Assembly: GCA_947579665.1 (NCBI GenBank)
Contig: OX388350.1
Location: 27,003,393 to 27,067,392 of the forward strand
DNA from: Sympetrum striolatum
Taxonomy: Eukaryota > Arthropoda > Insecta > Odonata > Libellulidae
Direction of reading: 5' to 3'
Length of the DNA: 64,000 nucleotides
Each line of letters starts with the position of its first letter. Position 1 is the stretch's first letter. Shown in pieces: positions 50,300 through 61,867 of this stretch. Below the pieces are notes generated by a model. That model ran no database searches, was not told where the DNA came from, and saw nothing but the letters and a program-made list of their open reading frames with translations. Position numbers and translations under genes: made by a program.

Positions 50300-51448
50300 C
50301 TATCTAATGCGACAGTAATTTTGACGGTTCGGTATTTTACTCCTCCTGCCATACACCTTTCGACGGCTCGCGATTTATCAATGTAAAAGCGCCCGAGAAT
50401 GACTGTATTGGTCGAATCCGGTTATATTAAATAAATTTTGCGGAAAATAAGAAGTTAGTTTCTCATTTTTTTGCCCTGCATAAATTGCCCGCCCGAATCT
50501 TCCTCGGACAACCAAGCTTTTAATAGATGTCAAAGTATATTTTGTTACCTCGTGATGCGCTTGTTAAGATATCGATTTTTTATAACGATGAAAGGAAGTC
50601 AAACAAAGTTGCGGAAAATTCAATTTTTGAAGAGGATCTTTAGAAACAGATAGCTGAGAATATGGAGCATTTTTTCGATGGGAGACTCAATCTACGGGCC
50701 CCTCGGTGCAATGAAGCTCGCTTTGTCTATATATATTAAGACAGAATCGTGTCCGTCCGTCTGTCCTCAAAAAAGGGATGTAACACTTTTAGCAAAATCT
50801 GAGTCTAAATTCAATCTCCCGCAACAATTTTTAGTACGCTGGAGGCGGACGGCCTGCACGCACAGGCGTGCAAAAATTTAAATTTTTTGGTTGTTTAGAG
50901 GTGCAAAACGGGCGAAAAACTGAAAAAAATAGGGAAAATGAGTGCAGTGGGAGACGTTTTCTTTTGGGATGACGAACGCCGCTTACCTATCGCTTGCGCG
51001 TCATTTAACATAGTTAAGTCTTTATCAGTTGATCTCACTGCTGAGGGTGAGGTCCCGACTTTGCGGTCTCTGACATTATCTACTTTTTCGGAATCTTTGA
51101 CGAAGGCCTCAAATACCTTTCGATGCTGCCCCATCAAACGTAAGGGAACTAACCTGCCTGCGGAGCAGGCAGTAGGCAACTGCTAGTCACTCATTTAAAA
51201 CACTTTCGAGCAGGAAAATGGTATTCTGTGGTAAGAGAACCACTTAACAAGGGGGAAAAAACTCAACATTCCGTTATTCGCAAAACTGAGGTATAGCTGG
51301 GTGCAATGTATTATTATTATATCTGTATTATTATTATATCATTATCTGTACCAACGAGTTATTATTACATTATTTACATATTTCTACACCCTTTATGTAA
51401 TCACCTCTTGTTAAAAATTATTTTAATGATTCAGATATTAGATTTTTA

Positions 51449-51576
51449 GATTTAGATATGTACCCCGCAAGCCGCCGGATGCGTATGGCGTTATCACTTG
51501 CATAATATAAATTAATTAATTTACCCCTGCCAATCGCTACTGGAGGCACGCGGGATAAATATATAACATCTAAATC
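51449..51576. mobile_element. short member of the foldback family
   Basis: 128-bp element with ends GATTTAGATATG…TACCCCGCAAGCCGCCGGAT and, inverted, GATTTAGATGTTATATATTT…CCCGCGTGCCTCC. It retains only the outer parts of the arms of the 588-bp element, with almost no interior, like a deletion derivative. Confidence 0.65.
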
Positions 51577-51839
51577 ATAACTGAGATGAGTCCAAGGCAT
51601 CACAACAAGGCCTAGACTTTCCATCACTAAACTGTCTTTCATTTCCGCGCTCCCCTCAGCTACACAATAGTTTACTCACATATTCTCCTTCAGATACATT
51701 TATACAGTATACCTCGTTTATGGCCTATTTTTTTAACTGTACTGATAGTTTATAATGAACCTGTCAGTTTGATGCTTTATTTGCAATGTTTTTTTTTATT
51801 TTGTGTTTAATATTATTATTATTATGATTTAAATTTATT

Positions 51840-52120
51840 TGTTGATGATTGGGGAGGAGAGGGCTTTAATTGACGTGATTAAGCATCGTCAGAGGAAATG
51901 AGCTGGTCAAATATTGAGGGGAGAGGGATTGGTAAAGGTTGTAATTGAGGTTAGGATTCAGGGGGAAAAACGGAGGGGAAGACAGAGAAAAAAGTAGTTG
52001 GATGACATAAGGGGTGGGGTTAACTATAAGGAAATGAAGGAGAGGGCGCTTAATAGGGATTTTTGATTGTGCATGAGCCTACCGAAAGGTAGAACACTCA
52101 TGAATGAATGTTGAATTTCT
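51840..52120 (+). pseudogene. non-LTR retrotransposon 3' end
   Basis: Plus-strand C-terminal polyprotein fragment read through stops. It has ERALIDVIKHRQRK, then AGQILRGEGLVKVVIEVRIQ, GEKRRGRQRKK, LDDIRGGVNYKEMKERALN and a terminal MSLPKGRTLMNE. The (G/E)KRxRGRxRKxWLDD pattern is the same C-terminal motif as in the 44.6-45.7 kb element but a different lineage. Three or more stop codons make it nonfunctional. Confidence 0.7.
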
Positions 52121-53580
52121 TGTTACAAATTGTATTGTTTTTCAGTCCCACGTAAAGACCATATGCTGTATATGGATTTAGATAAATAAATGGAAATATA
52201 ATAGAAAACCCTAGCTAAACCAAAAAAATATAATACTTGCATTTGAACCGAACTCCCTCAGTTATCCCGCTCTGATTTTCCGTTTACGCACATATAGTGG
52301 AATTTACGTTGAGGTAGGCAATCGTCCTTCAAAAACTTGGGAGGTGCAAAGGGTTTTTCCAAGCTGGTGCGGATGGCAATGGTCGACTCCGCGGGTGGTG
52401 AGAGAGAAAGAGGGTCGTGGATCCTGTAAGCCTCTCACGCGACATGAATCGAGGGACGCCAATTGTCCCCTCTCTCGGATATCCTTTCTTCGAATACTTT
52501 CCTGGAAAAAATATTTCGAGTATCTCAACTTGGGTTTTCCATATCTTTCGAACATTCTTTAATGCCTTGGCTGACGACATTTTGAGAGTTCGTGGAACTT
52601 CCCAGTTGGGGTAAGGAAATTTATCCCACGGTCTCCTTGTATGTTTAACATAGCATGAGTTAGTCCAAACTTGCTTCCTTTGGAAATAAGAACGCCTTGA
52701 ATTTCAAAATCTTCACTAAGTATAAATTTGTATTTTTTTAAAAGTATGTTAAATAAGAAAAAATAAGGGTACAACTGAAAACGTGATCCATGCTAGAGGG
52801 CAAGACATTTACTTTTACATCAGCACCCCGCGAGCCGCAATAAGGCTTATGGCAAGGGGTGTGAATTTCACACCCCCTGTGAAACACCAAACAACCTAAG
52901 TAATTTTCAAATTAGTGCACCTTATACTACTCAAAAAAAGGGACCAATAAAGGTCATCTGTTTTCGCTATAATCTCCCGAAATCTTTTTGTCGTCTGGCA
53001 GCGAAAATCGCGTTCGCGTATTTATAGAAGACCTCGCGGAAAAGTATTGAAATGTCTCTTAAATACGTTTGCTTATTGTTCATTTTTTCTGGCCTTCCTA
53101 AATATGTAAAATGTTTTAATAATTCATCCCAATCTTTCTTTCACCGAAGTCCTTCAATTCCCTATATAGGACAACTTTTCTCGAGATTTAATATAAATTT
53201 TGCTTAACTTTATATCCTACCAAAATGTAAGACACTAAGGATAATTTAGTTACCATGTTCATGTATGCTTTGTTTTACTGTTTACCTGTCAAAAACACGC
53301 TGGTTACGGTATTTATCCCGAAGCAGCAAATTAATAAAGAAAAATTTCATATTTTATACTAGGCTTTTGTTTTAGACGTAAGATGTTCTCAAGGTTCATT
53401 GTTTTGCGATTTCGACCTGTTTTTGTACATAAGTTTAATTTTTGGTTTCCTTTATAGCAACTTATAATATCGCTTTGATTTTAAAAAGATTTGTATGGTA
53501 AAAAAATTATATTTTCGTTACAAAAACATACACCGTAATTAAGTTTAAATATTATCGTTTATTTAATTAAGGGAGATATA
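52121..53580. other. no gene; one foldback-family fragment
   Basis: At 52821-52910, CACCCCGCGAGCCGC and TTATGGCAAGGGGTGTGAAT match the ends of the foldback family. The overlapping frames at 52304-52614 on both strands have no recognisable domain. The rest is AT-rich. Confidence 0.4.
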
Positions 53581-53584
53581 GCCT

Positions 53585-53600
53585 GGTACCATATGGTACC
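53585..53600. repeat. 16-bp palindrome, left subterminal site of piggyBac-like element
   Basis: GGTACCATATGGTACC followed by GCTAGGCG. The same block occurs inverted at 55936-55964, on the other side of the transposase remnant. Confidence 0.6.
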
Positions 53601-53779
53601 GCTAGGCGCTTGGGGGTATAAAATTGATGGTTTAAGGAATTTTCGGAAATTTACAGCTAGATGAACAAATTATTTATTATTTTGTATTTTTCCGCTTATT
53701 CTTACATTTTTAACATGAAATATCATAAAAATTATAAGAATATGTTTAAACAAATTATTTCCCTAAGATTTAAAAAAAT

Positions 53780-55500
53780 TATTAAAATTTTACAGAAATC
53801 CTCAAAGTCAAAAATAGTGAAAGTAAATAAATAGTTTGCCATTGTGGCTTCACTGTATTACTACAGAATGTTGTGAAACAGTCAATGCATAGCCCTACAT
53901 AACATTTTCCGTATTCCGTTCGTGTTTTGCTTGTACAATTTTCATGGGCACACCTTTGCCTCGGGGTGGTGAATTGCATGAAGTGGTTGTACCCATCGTA
54001 CCTTATTTCATCAGAAACACTGGAAAGAAAACCCGCTGTTGGTAATCATATGCAGTCTGTTGTATGTCAAAATATTATCTCATGATGAGTTTACATACAT
54101 TATTCCAGTTTCACTGCTTATGGACGCAGGTAGACGTCCTACAGATTTCGGCGTATTCTTGAATCTCTCCAGGTAAGTCTGCACAACTGCCCGTCGGAAC
54201 TCTTACTGGATTGTACTTTTCCCTGTTTTCCTCGTCAACAGCCATGCATTGTGCATCACGGCATCAAGCATCCACGTAAAAATGGGCCACCACCATTTCT
54301 TTCCTCTGTCACCCACATGATAAAGAGAATATTCCAGTCCATTCGATCTGTGCCCCCCATAAATTTATTGTATTTCCCTAAAACATCGCGGGCCGTGGCA
54401 CAAGGAGTCTTTTTTTCTCACTTTTGGAGAATCTCCCAACCCCAGATATCGGATTAATTCCGTGACATCAGGACATTACCGAAACGACAGTATTGTCCAC
54501 CCGCTTAACCACGGGAATGTTGTCTTTCACGGATCTTTTGGCCTCAAAAGATCCTCGCTTTAACTTTGCATATTCCTTAGAGGACTTCAGAGGAAATTCT
54601 TTAGGTATTTTCCCTCACTGTTCTTGTTGCACCAAAATTCCTTCCGCGAAGATATTTCACTAAGTCGTAGCTCGTGAAATAATTATCAATTTAGAATCGG
54701 AAATGTAGCTCTTTCTGTTTCAGTTCATCTATCATTCCAACTAAAGGTGCTGCGGCCTTTCCAAATTCTTTCTCGTAGCTTTCCACTTTCCTGGGACTAT
54801 TTCCCTAATAAATGTCAAAATTTACAAGGTATCCATCTGGGGTATTGAGGCACCAAACCTTATAACCAAATCTTATGGGCTTCCCTCGAATGATTTGTTT
54901 GCATCCATGCCTTCCAAAATATGAAACCATGGACTCATCGAAAGCACCACTCTTCTTTGAAATATTCACGAAATTCTTTCTTTAACATATTCATAAGAGG
55001 GCGGAATTTCCACCTTCTATCGGAGGTATCAACAGCAGTACTGTCACAGCAATGAATAAATCGGTTGATTTGCAAAAATCTATCTCGCCTCATTGACTTA
55101 TAAACAAGTTCATTCCTCTTGTCGTAAGCTGCATCCCAATAGTGCCTTTTACTAGGAACCGTATTGTACCCACTGAGGAAGAGAATTGGAACAAACAATT
55201 TTATTTCCTCAGCTGTTACATTCGGATTTCCACAATTGCAGAACAGGGCATACTTATTCGATTCCATCACCAGATGTGAAACGAATTCTTCGTCAAAAAA
55301 AACGCTCAAAAGCCTGGGTGGGGGACACTTCACGAAAGGAGGAGTAATCAGGATTAGGAAAAATCGCGTCATGGACGGTGATGTCTTCATCATCCCAAAG
55401 GATCACCTCTTCGCGTGTGTGAGGTCTCTTACGTAGTTCAGCTTTCCAAACGCTCCTTGGAAGTGTAACTTAGAATAAGGAGTAAAAGGCGCAAATATTG
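53780..55500 (-). pseudogene. piggyBac-type transposase, decayed
   Basis: Minus-strand remnant of a piggyBac DDE transposase, the enzyme that cuts and pastes elements at TTAA sites. The longest intact piece (55393 down to 54935) reads GYNTVPSKRHYWDAAYDKRN and RDRFLQINRFIHCC, both family hallmarks. Then, after a frameshift, [13 protein letters not shown] carries the first catalytic Asp and [19 protein letters not shown] follows. IDNYFTSYDLVKYL near 54,680 carries the second Asp but is preceded by a stop. The C-terminal end has the Cys-rich zinc-binding tail (CAHENCTSKTRTEYGKCYVG…CIDCF) at 53,980-53,850. At least five stops or frameshifts make it inactive. The region to about 56,561 is probably its 5' side. 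Confidence 0.88.
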
Positions 55501-55935
55501 CTCGGTTGTTCGCGATGGAGAAACGGAAGGCCAAAAAAATACAAAATCTTTCCGAAATGTCTCAGGTCGCGTGTTCCTCGCTTTTTGCCAGCCATCTTTG
55601 GAGTTTACGGTGGTAATCCCTTCCTCTACTCCTCATCTATTAGCTTCTTTCGCTCCTTCAGAGAAATGGTTCATTTTTACAACCAGACCCAACATCTGTC
55701 TCCTCCTAATCCGGTCAAGGGTGTACGTCAAGAGCCCGAAAAGGGTAAATCCATACTTCCGAAATCAGCCGAAATCATCAAAAATGACTGAACTAGATAT
55801 ATTTTTGGGGTGCACATAAATGAAATGCAACTATATTCAAATATTTATCTGCAATAATTTCGCAAGTGCAAAAGAAATCCGATAGAGATGTCGTAGCAGA
55901 AGAAATTTCCGCTTCCCGCATAAAAGTATAACGGG

Positions 55936-55964
55936 AACCGCCTAGCGGTACCATATGGTACCAG
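55936..55964. repeat. right subterminal palindrome of piggyBac-like element
   Basis: AACCGCCTAGCGGTACC then ATATGGTACCAG, the reverse complement of the block at 53583-53611 over nearly 30 bp. A degenerate third copy (GGTACCAAACGGTACCGCTAGGCG) lies at 56323-56346 in the left-hand orientation. Confidence 0.6.
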
Positions 55965-56534
55965 CAAAATGTAACTCATTGTAACTTCCTTATAAATAAA
56001 CTAGCAAACTAAAATTCTAATTGCATCTATAGCTTGATGTATTGACATTTGATACCACTTGAAAAAAATCTCGTAGATAGCCACGAAACAGGAAATATTT
56101 AAAAAAAATCGAAAGGTCTGCACGAAAAAAGCGTGTTTTTTTGGGATTCATGAAAATTCACCTTTTTCAAACATCGGTATTGGCGTAAAATAAGGACAAA
56201 CAAAAGCAATTTTTTTGTAATCGTGAGCCTCAAAGAATGCAAATAGATGTAAAACTGAAAAAAAATCTAGCAAAATATTCGGAGGTATCAGAAAATTCAA
56301 TCTTCTTAATACCCTACCGGGTGGTACCAAACGGTACCGCTAGGCGTTGCCGAGTTAAGTTATATTTCTTTCTCTTATCCTCTCTCGGACCCTCCGATTT
56401 AAGGAAAACGAGCTCGCATAAGACGCTGTCTGGGAATATTATATGCAGAACTTATTGAGGTATGGCAATGCGAAGTTTCAAAGTTCACACTCAAAAAATA
56501 TTTCCTTATTCTTGGCCAGCATTTTTCGATTCTA

Positions 56535-56561
56535 GCTCGCTCTGCGCCGTAAAGGGGTTAA
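56535..56561. mobile_element. probable piggyBac terminal inverted repeat with TTAA
   Basis: Read on the minus strand, TTAACCCCTTTACGGCGCAG continues AGCGAGCTAG. TTAA followed by CCC is the standard end of piggyBac-family elements. It lies about 1.1 kb beyond the transposase remnant on its 5' side. I could not find the partner end to the left of 53,580, so the element may be truncated or the ends may belong to different copies. Confidence 0.5.
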
Positions 56562-56914
56562 TTTGGCAATACGTTGCTTTCCTTATTTTCAAAAAAGCAT
56601 GCTTCTTATAATTACGCTACATTACTTTAAGAAAGTTTAAAGAGTGGTATCACAAATTGGGCACAAATAGCCAGTAGAATGTCGATCAATGGATGTACTA
56701 TTGTTGTGAATTAGTTTTCACATCACATAAGCGCCACATTTTTCAAGTATGGAATCTAGGAATAGACGTTCAATTGAAATTTCCAGAAAATAAAAAATGT
56801 ATAAATGATGAACGCATACAAAACATTTAAGTTTAAACAAACTAAAAAAATAATAAGCAAATTAACGAATGAGAGGAGTTTAAAATAAATTTACTAATAA
56901 CATTCAGCAGTAGG

Positions 56915-57085
56915 TTACACTCTGTCAAAAAAATCTTTGCACAACGCATAGTTGTCATGCATGAATACCATTTTATTCAATCTGTGGCTCTAGTCTGCTT
57001 TTCTTATCGTTGAGAGTGAGCCCGCATATACTAAAACTCCTTTCAATGGGATTCAATCGATTATAATGTTTTAGAACTCTGGATT
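56915..57085 (-). pseudogene. hAT transposase C-terminal fragment
   Basis: Minus strand: KHYNRLNPIERSFSICGLTL continues NDKKSRLEPQIE and a stop; after a one-frame change it continues KMVFMHDNYALCKDFFDRV and stops at 56,915. ERxFSxxG(L)xLxxxRxRL is the hAT-family dimerisation domain at the protein's C-terminus. Two frames and one stop show decay. No upstream transposase was recognised because the sequence becomes AT-rich above 57,090. Confidence 0.72.
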
Positions 57086-57343
57086 AGATGTTTTTTATAA
57101 ATCAAAAGATGCTTCAATTGTTAGGAATTTAAGTTAACCCAGGAAAATACTGTTGTACCCTATGAAGAAAATTCTCTTATTGGAGTTAACATTTTGGTTT
57201 ACAAGTATGTTCAAGATGGTTTTTATCAAAGGATTCACATAAATTATGATATGTAATGAATACACATTACTTGCCATTACTAAAGCCCAACGTATCTCAA
57301 ACGGCCCCATGTCCATAAGAGAGATTGATGCAGGTAGTAGAAA

Positions 57344-57344
57344 T

Positions 57345-57375
<31 letters not shown>

Positions 57376-57640
57376 CTCTTTATTTGGCGAGGTTAGGCCC
57401 ATTAGGGCCTCTCTTACACCTAACCATTAAGGATTACTAATATTACTTACAGAAAAGGAGGAAAAACAATACAAATACATATATATAAAAAGAAAAAACA
57501 AAGAAGAGGTAAACAAATAAAAGAATTGTGGTGTGGGGAAAAACTCCTTGGCTGAAGGCTTTCGGAGAAAAACCCACTGTGCGGGAAAACGCTCACACAA
57601 GAAGGGGAGCGAAAAAAAAACCCGCGAAAACAAAGATGGA
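57344..57640 (-). repeat. (AAT)n microsatellite and LINE-type 3' tail
   Basis: (ATA/AAT)n at 57344-57371, then CTCTTTATTTGGCGAGG, GGCCCATTAGGGCCTC and, near 57,580, TGCGGGAAAACGCTCAC. The arrangement (trinucleotide tail, TTTATT, then a GC-rich block) is that of retroelement 3' ends on the minus strand. The last motif resembles those at 44,525 and 46,105. Confidence 0.45.
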
Positions 57641-59511
57641 ACTAAATACAAGCAGGTATATCACTATTTGCATAATTGATGACCAATATTTTTGGGTAAT
57701 TTCTTGATGGTTGACTACGGATGTCATTTACCTGAAGAGACAGAAGAAGAAGAGTAGACGGAAAATAAAGAGCTTTCGGAAATGCGATTTAAGTAATGGA
57801 GGCCTGAAAGATTGAGATTAATAAGCAACTATAATGTAATTAATAATCCACAATTTAAATATTATATAATAGTTATACTGGTAAGGATAATTAAAGTTAT
57901 ATTGATAGATAAAGCATGATTTACCTGCTGTACAAATATTAATAAATCTAAAAATAGTATTAATACTAAAAGAAAAGAAAAAAAATAAAAAAATAAAGAA
58001 AATAGTAATAATTATTATTATTTTAAAAAGACAAGTTATAATGTTACCCTCGGGATTTGATGATGGTACTAGTAGTGGACATGTGAAAGGTGTCTGATGA
58101 AAAAAAAATTAATTATCCTTGTTAATTAATATGTTAGAGACTGACTGTTTGAAGGAATGAAGTGATATACGCGTTGAAAGAAAAAGTTAGCCTCAATGAA
58201 TCTTAATATTATACCACATGGAGATACAGTAATTGAAAGCTGTTTAGTGAAATTTAATTATAGTTAATTATTATCATATTTACAAGGAAAAATAAGAAAA
58301 GAAAAATATTTAAAATTAAAAATTCGGAAATTCGTAGCGAATTTGTTTGTACTTGTTCTTTAAATACTCACTCTCATTTCAGAAACGAAGAAGTTCTTAT
58401 TCTTGATAATTTGTTTCCTTTTATGATCTTTTTTCGATACTTTTAAATTTCCTGGTAAATATTCTGGGAAAATACATCCTGAAAATTTTGAAGGGAATGT
58501 CGAAAGGTTTGAGAAAAATGCGTTCAAAATAGTAGTTGCCTACTACTTTTCGCTATACTTCATTCATTAAAAACATCCAGCGAGATAGTATTCTGAAAAA
58601 AGACTGAATTTTATTTGTGTTATTTTAAATCCCTATTTCTATTATAAATATTCGAAAACGAACATACATTGCCTAAGTAGTATCTTCTAAGAGCTTGGTA
58701 ACGAAACCAAGTTTGCAATCGTACCTACTTTCATTACTGAGAAAAAGTTGTTTACATAAACGGTAACAATTTTTTCTGGTGGCAAGGAAATATATTAAAA
58801 TTTTTAATTTTGATTAAAAATATATTCCGCAATATTGTGTGAAAATTTTGTGTTAATTAAATTAATATTTTTTGAGATATAATTTTTCAAATTGGGCGCT
58901 CTGTTTGAGAGCGCGAAATAACGGGAACTCATTTATTTCCGACTGCGATAAAGTACCAAAAAGATAAAAACAAAAAAAATTTCTATTACATAGTTACACA
59001 TGCAATATATGAAGCTAAAATTTGGTAGAACTGGTTTTTCTGTGGACATTCCTGTTTAAGTTTTATTCAACTCAAAACTCAAGTAACTATAATGGAAAGA
59101 CCGACAATACATAGCTTTTTCATCTATTTAAAATTAATAACTTTGTTTACTAATAAGATATGATATAATAATTCATAATTCCTTTAAAACTTATGTCTGA
59201 TAATTAGAAACAAGTTTCCGCAAATTCTAAGGCAAAAAACTGCAAATATGTGAAGAAAACTATGCGTTAAGTGATTGCCGCCTGAGTAAAGTGTACCCCT
59301 CCGTGGCAAGGCACACTTGTCAAGTGAACGCCACTTTCTGGTGGGACTCACTGTACAGTGACTCCTGCCCGCTAAGTGCTCCTCGACTCCTATACCGGCA
59401 CCGATTTTGCCGGCACGTGTGCAAACGGCCTAATCGTAACACGTATCGATATCACGTATAACTCAGCGCCCTCGTGGAAAGCCCGAGATGTGTTCTATCA
59501 GTTCAAAGTAG
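57641..59511. other. no recognisable gene
   Basis: AT-rich intergenic DNA up to the GC-rich upstream region of the GTSF1-like gene. No feature supported. Confidence 0.45.
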
Positions 59512-60066
59512 TTATTTCTTCGGCGGCGGCGTGCCCGATATTGTCTTATCAACAACAGAGCGGTTACCCTTAAGCGTAACAACTACGTACCAGGATGTGC
59601 ACTGACCAGGTTTCCTCATCTGTGCTTTGGCTTAATTTTCCAATAGATGTGCGCGTGCACAATTCGTGACTACCTTATCAACAACAGAGCGATTACCCTG
59701 CGGCGCGCCGCCGCGCATCCGCATTTATTTCTTCGGCGGCGGCGTGCCCGATATTGTCGGCGGTTGGCGTAATCGGCGCGGCACCCATCTCTAATCACGA
59801 CTTTGTTACGGTTAAGGGTAATCGCTCTATTGTTGATAAGGCAGTCACGAATTGTGCACGCGCACATCTATAGGGAAAGTAAGCCAAAGCACAGGAGAGG
59901 AGACCTGGTCAGTGCACATCCTGGTACGTAGTTGTTACGCTTAAGGGTAATCGCTCTGTTGTTGATTAGACAGCCTCGAATTTTACACACGCACATCAAT
60001 TAAAGATTTAAGCCAGTGCGCAGTCGAAGGGACCCAGTTTGTTCACGTCCTTGCGCGTAGTAGTAG
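59512..60066. repeat. inverted and tandem repeat block upstream of the GTSF1-like gene
   Basis: GC- and CpG-rich block. Arms 59546-59699 and 59813-59966 (about 153 bp) are inverted copies: TTATCAACAACAGAGCG…CTACGTACCAGGATGTGCAC…GTGCACAATTCGTGACTACC pairs with its complement. A third, more diverged direct copy of the right arm's inner part runs from about 59967 to 60066. In addition, GGCGGCGGCGTGCCCGATAT is directly repeated at 59521 and 59737. The block ends less than 70 bp before the GTSF1-like start codon, so it probably contains the promoter or 5' leader. Confidence 0.75.
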
Positions 60067-60133
60067 CATCTCCTTCAGCAAAGTCGCTACGGTTGAGGAC
60101 ATTGTTCAGATCTTGACCTTTGTCTCTATAAAC

Positions 60134-60259
60134 ATGGATACTGCTGATTCCCTGGACACAGGTCACTCCGAATTTACAACTTGCCCGTACGTCAAGAAAC
60201 ACAGAGTATTGAAATCTCGTTTGCAGTACCATTTGGTGAAATGTAGAAAGAATTTCAAG
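60134..60259 (+). CDS. GTSF1/Asterix-like protein, exon 1
   Basis: First coding exon of a gametocyte-specific-factor-1 family protein. GTSF1 (Asterix in flies) is a small RNA-binding cofactor of PIWI proteins needed for piRNA-directed transposon silencing. Start ATG at 60134 (AAACATGG context) gives MDTADSLDTGH; the frame stays open upstream, but without another ATG nearby. Residues 16-36 form the first U11-48K-type CHHC zinc finger, Cys-x5-His-x9-His-x3-Cys: CPYVKKH…YHLVKC, followed by RKNF. Donor AAG/GTAATT at 60260, phase 0, 42 codons. All four metal ligands are present. Confidence 0.9.
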
Positions 60260-60688
60260 GTAATTGTATGTGCTTACATACGTATGTTTTTCCGAAAATG
60301 TGCGAAATGATATATACATTTGTTTTTAACGAAACTTCTTCTTTATTCTCTCTACTACATTTTTGTGTATACTAATTCACATTTGTTGGGTGGGTTATCA
60401 TGTTTAAAAATTTACTTCAGTATTCATAAAGTTTATATGAATCATATGTGATGAAGTGAGTAACAGTTTGTTTTTCATGAGCTTATGGTATTGCATCAGC
60501 TTTCTGGTCTTGTATGCAGTTAACTGCAAAATCTAGATGACCTTATCCAAGGTTTGGAGTAATCACATGGTTACTTCAGAATAGTTTATCGCTACGCAGG
60601 AGACGATCAAAACGCTGTCGTTGATTACTGGTACACCTTACCAGTATCCTTTTGGCGACTTATTCTAAATTAGTTGAGTAAATTTCAG

Positions 60689-60818
60689 ATCGAGAACCCC
60701 GGTAAAGAGATGAGAATCTGTCCATTCAATGCAACTCATCATCTGAGCAATGTAAACTTCAAGGAGCATTTAAAAATATGCCCAAATAGAGAGATGGTAG
60801 ACTCTATAAAGGATGCGA
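60689..60818 (+). CDS. GTSF1/Asterix-like protein, exon 2
   Basis: Acceptor AAATTTCAG ends at 60688 and donor GCGA/GTAAGT begins at 60819; enters in phase 0, leaves in phase 1. It encodes IENPGKEMRICPFNATHH, the second CHHC finger with the same Cys-x5-His-x9-His-x3-Cys spacing (CPFNATH…EHLKIC), then PNREMVDSIKDA. The two fingers on consecutive exons match the family layout exactly. In GTSF1 proteins the first finger is reported to bind tRNA-like RNA. Confidence 0.92.
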
Positions 60819-60910
60819 GTAAGTGTTTGATATTTTAGTGATGATATGGACCGCGTAGTTCACTTCTTGGGTTGACTGTTGTATGCTAACTTTGTTCTAT
60901 TCTATTGTAG

Positions 60911-61064
60911 TCGAGATTGAAACTGCTCCAGCGGAAGCAACTCCAGCGCCCAAAACCTACAACTTCCCAGAGTTGCCTCCGTGTGATGAAAATTGGGATG
61001 ATCCAAATGAACCAACTTACACCTACGATCCGAATTCACGCCTTGAAAAACAGCCCGTTTTACG
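60911..61064 (+). CDS. GTSF1/Asterix-like protein, exon 3
   Basis: Short 92-bp upstream intron; acceptor ATTCTATTGTAG ends at 60910. Entry phase 1, exit phase 2 (TTACG/GTAATT at 61065). It encodes EIETAPAEATPAPKTYNFPE then LPPCDENWDDPNEPTY. The PPCDExWD motif is the conserved acidic segment after the zinc fingers in GTSF1, part of the PIWI-interacting central region (Trp is the critical residue in known proteins). Confidence 0.9.
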
Positions 61065-61168
61065 GTAATTCTACATCTTTACTTTCAAACTTCGTTTTTT
61101 TATCGATAATTAAGATTAATTCTTAGTTCAAAGTTATTGCACTATCGCTGATACAAAAACAAAAATAT

Positions 61169-61867
61169 CTGATGTGGCCAGCACATGACTTTCTCCATAT
61201 ATATAGATGTAAATATTTATCTACGACAGTATTTTCGAACTCTATATTCCATCTAAACTTGGAACATGAGTGATTAATTTATATATTATTATCTTTGACG
61301 TCACAAATATTATAAATAATGTTTTTCGGTACATGATCGATGAATAACGATGAAATTGGCCTTTCGCCCATAGAGCCCAGAGCGCCCACAAAGTAAATAA
61401 TCAGCAACTTCCGGTTTATCAGTATTTCCTGAATAACTCCTAAACAATCAGTGATACAAAAATATGTTTCAAACAAAAGTTATAGTAAATTTCATTTTCT
61501 AAAACGTTTGTAAATAATAGTATATACCTAAATATTATATTTATGGAGATATTTTGAAAACCGGAAATGAGCTTTGATGAATGAAGCTCGACTTTCGGTT
61601 AACCGATTTACTCCAAAACCTAATCAACTCTGACAGCACACACCACAGTACTTTATATGAAGTTTGGTATTGATACCATCAATAGTTTTCACGTTAGAGC
61701 GCCCACAAGCACAGACATACATACACACACACACACACACAGACATCATTCCGAAAATGGTCAAAACGTGTTCTAGGGACCCCAAAACATGTATTTCCGT
61801 TGAAATCTCGAAGTCGAATTTTTTCATGAAAATAATACTTTCTCTATACTTCGTATATGGAGAAAGT
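61169..61867 (+). repeat. AC-microsatellite element, copy H, in GTSF1-like intron 3
   Basis: Single-subunit copy (699 bp) with AC tract at about 61720-61741. It is flanked on both sides by AAAAATAT, a candidate 8-bp target duplication. It is close in sequence to copies A-D. It lies between exons 3 and 4 on the same strand as the gene. Confidence 0.78.
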
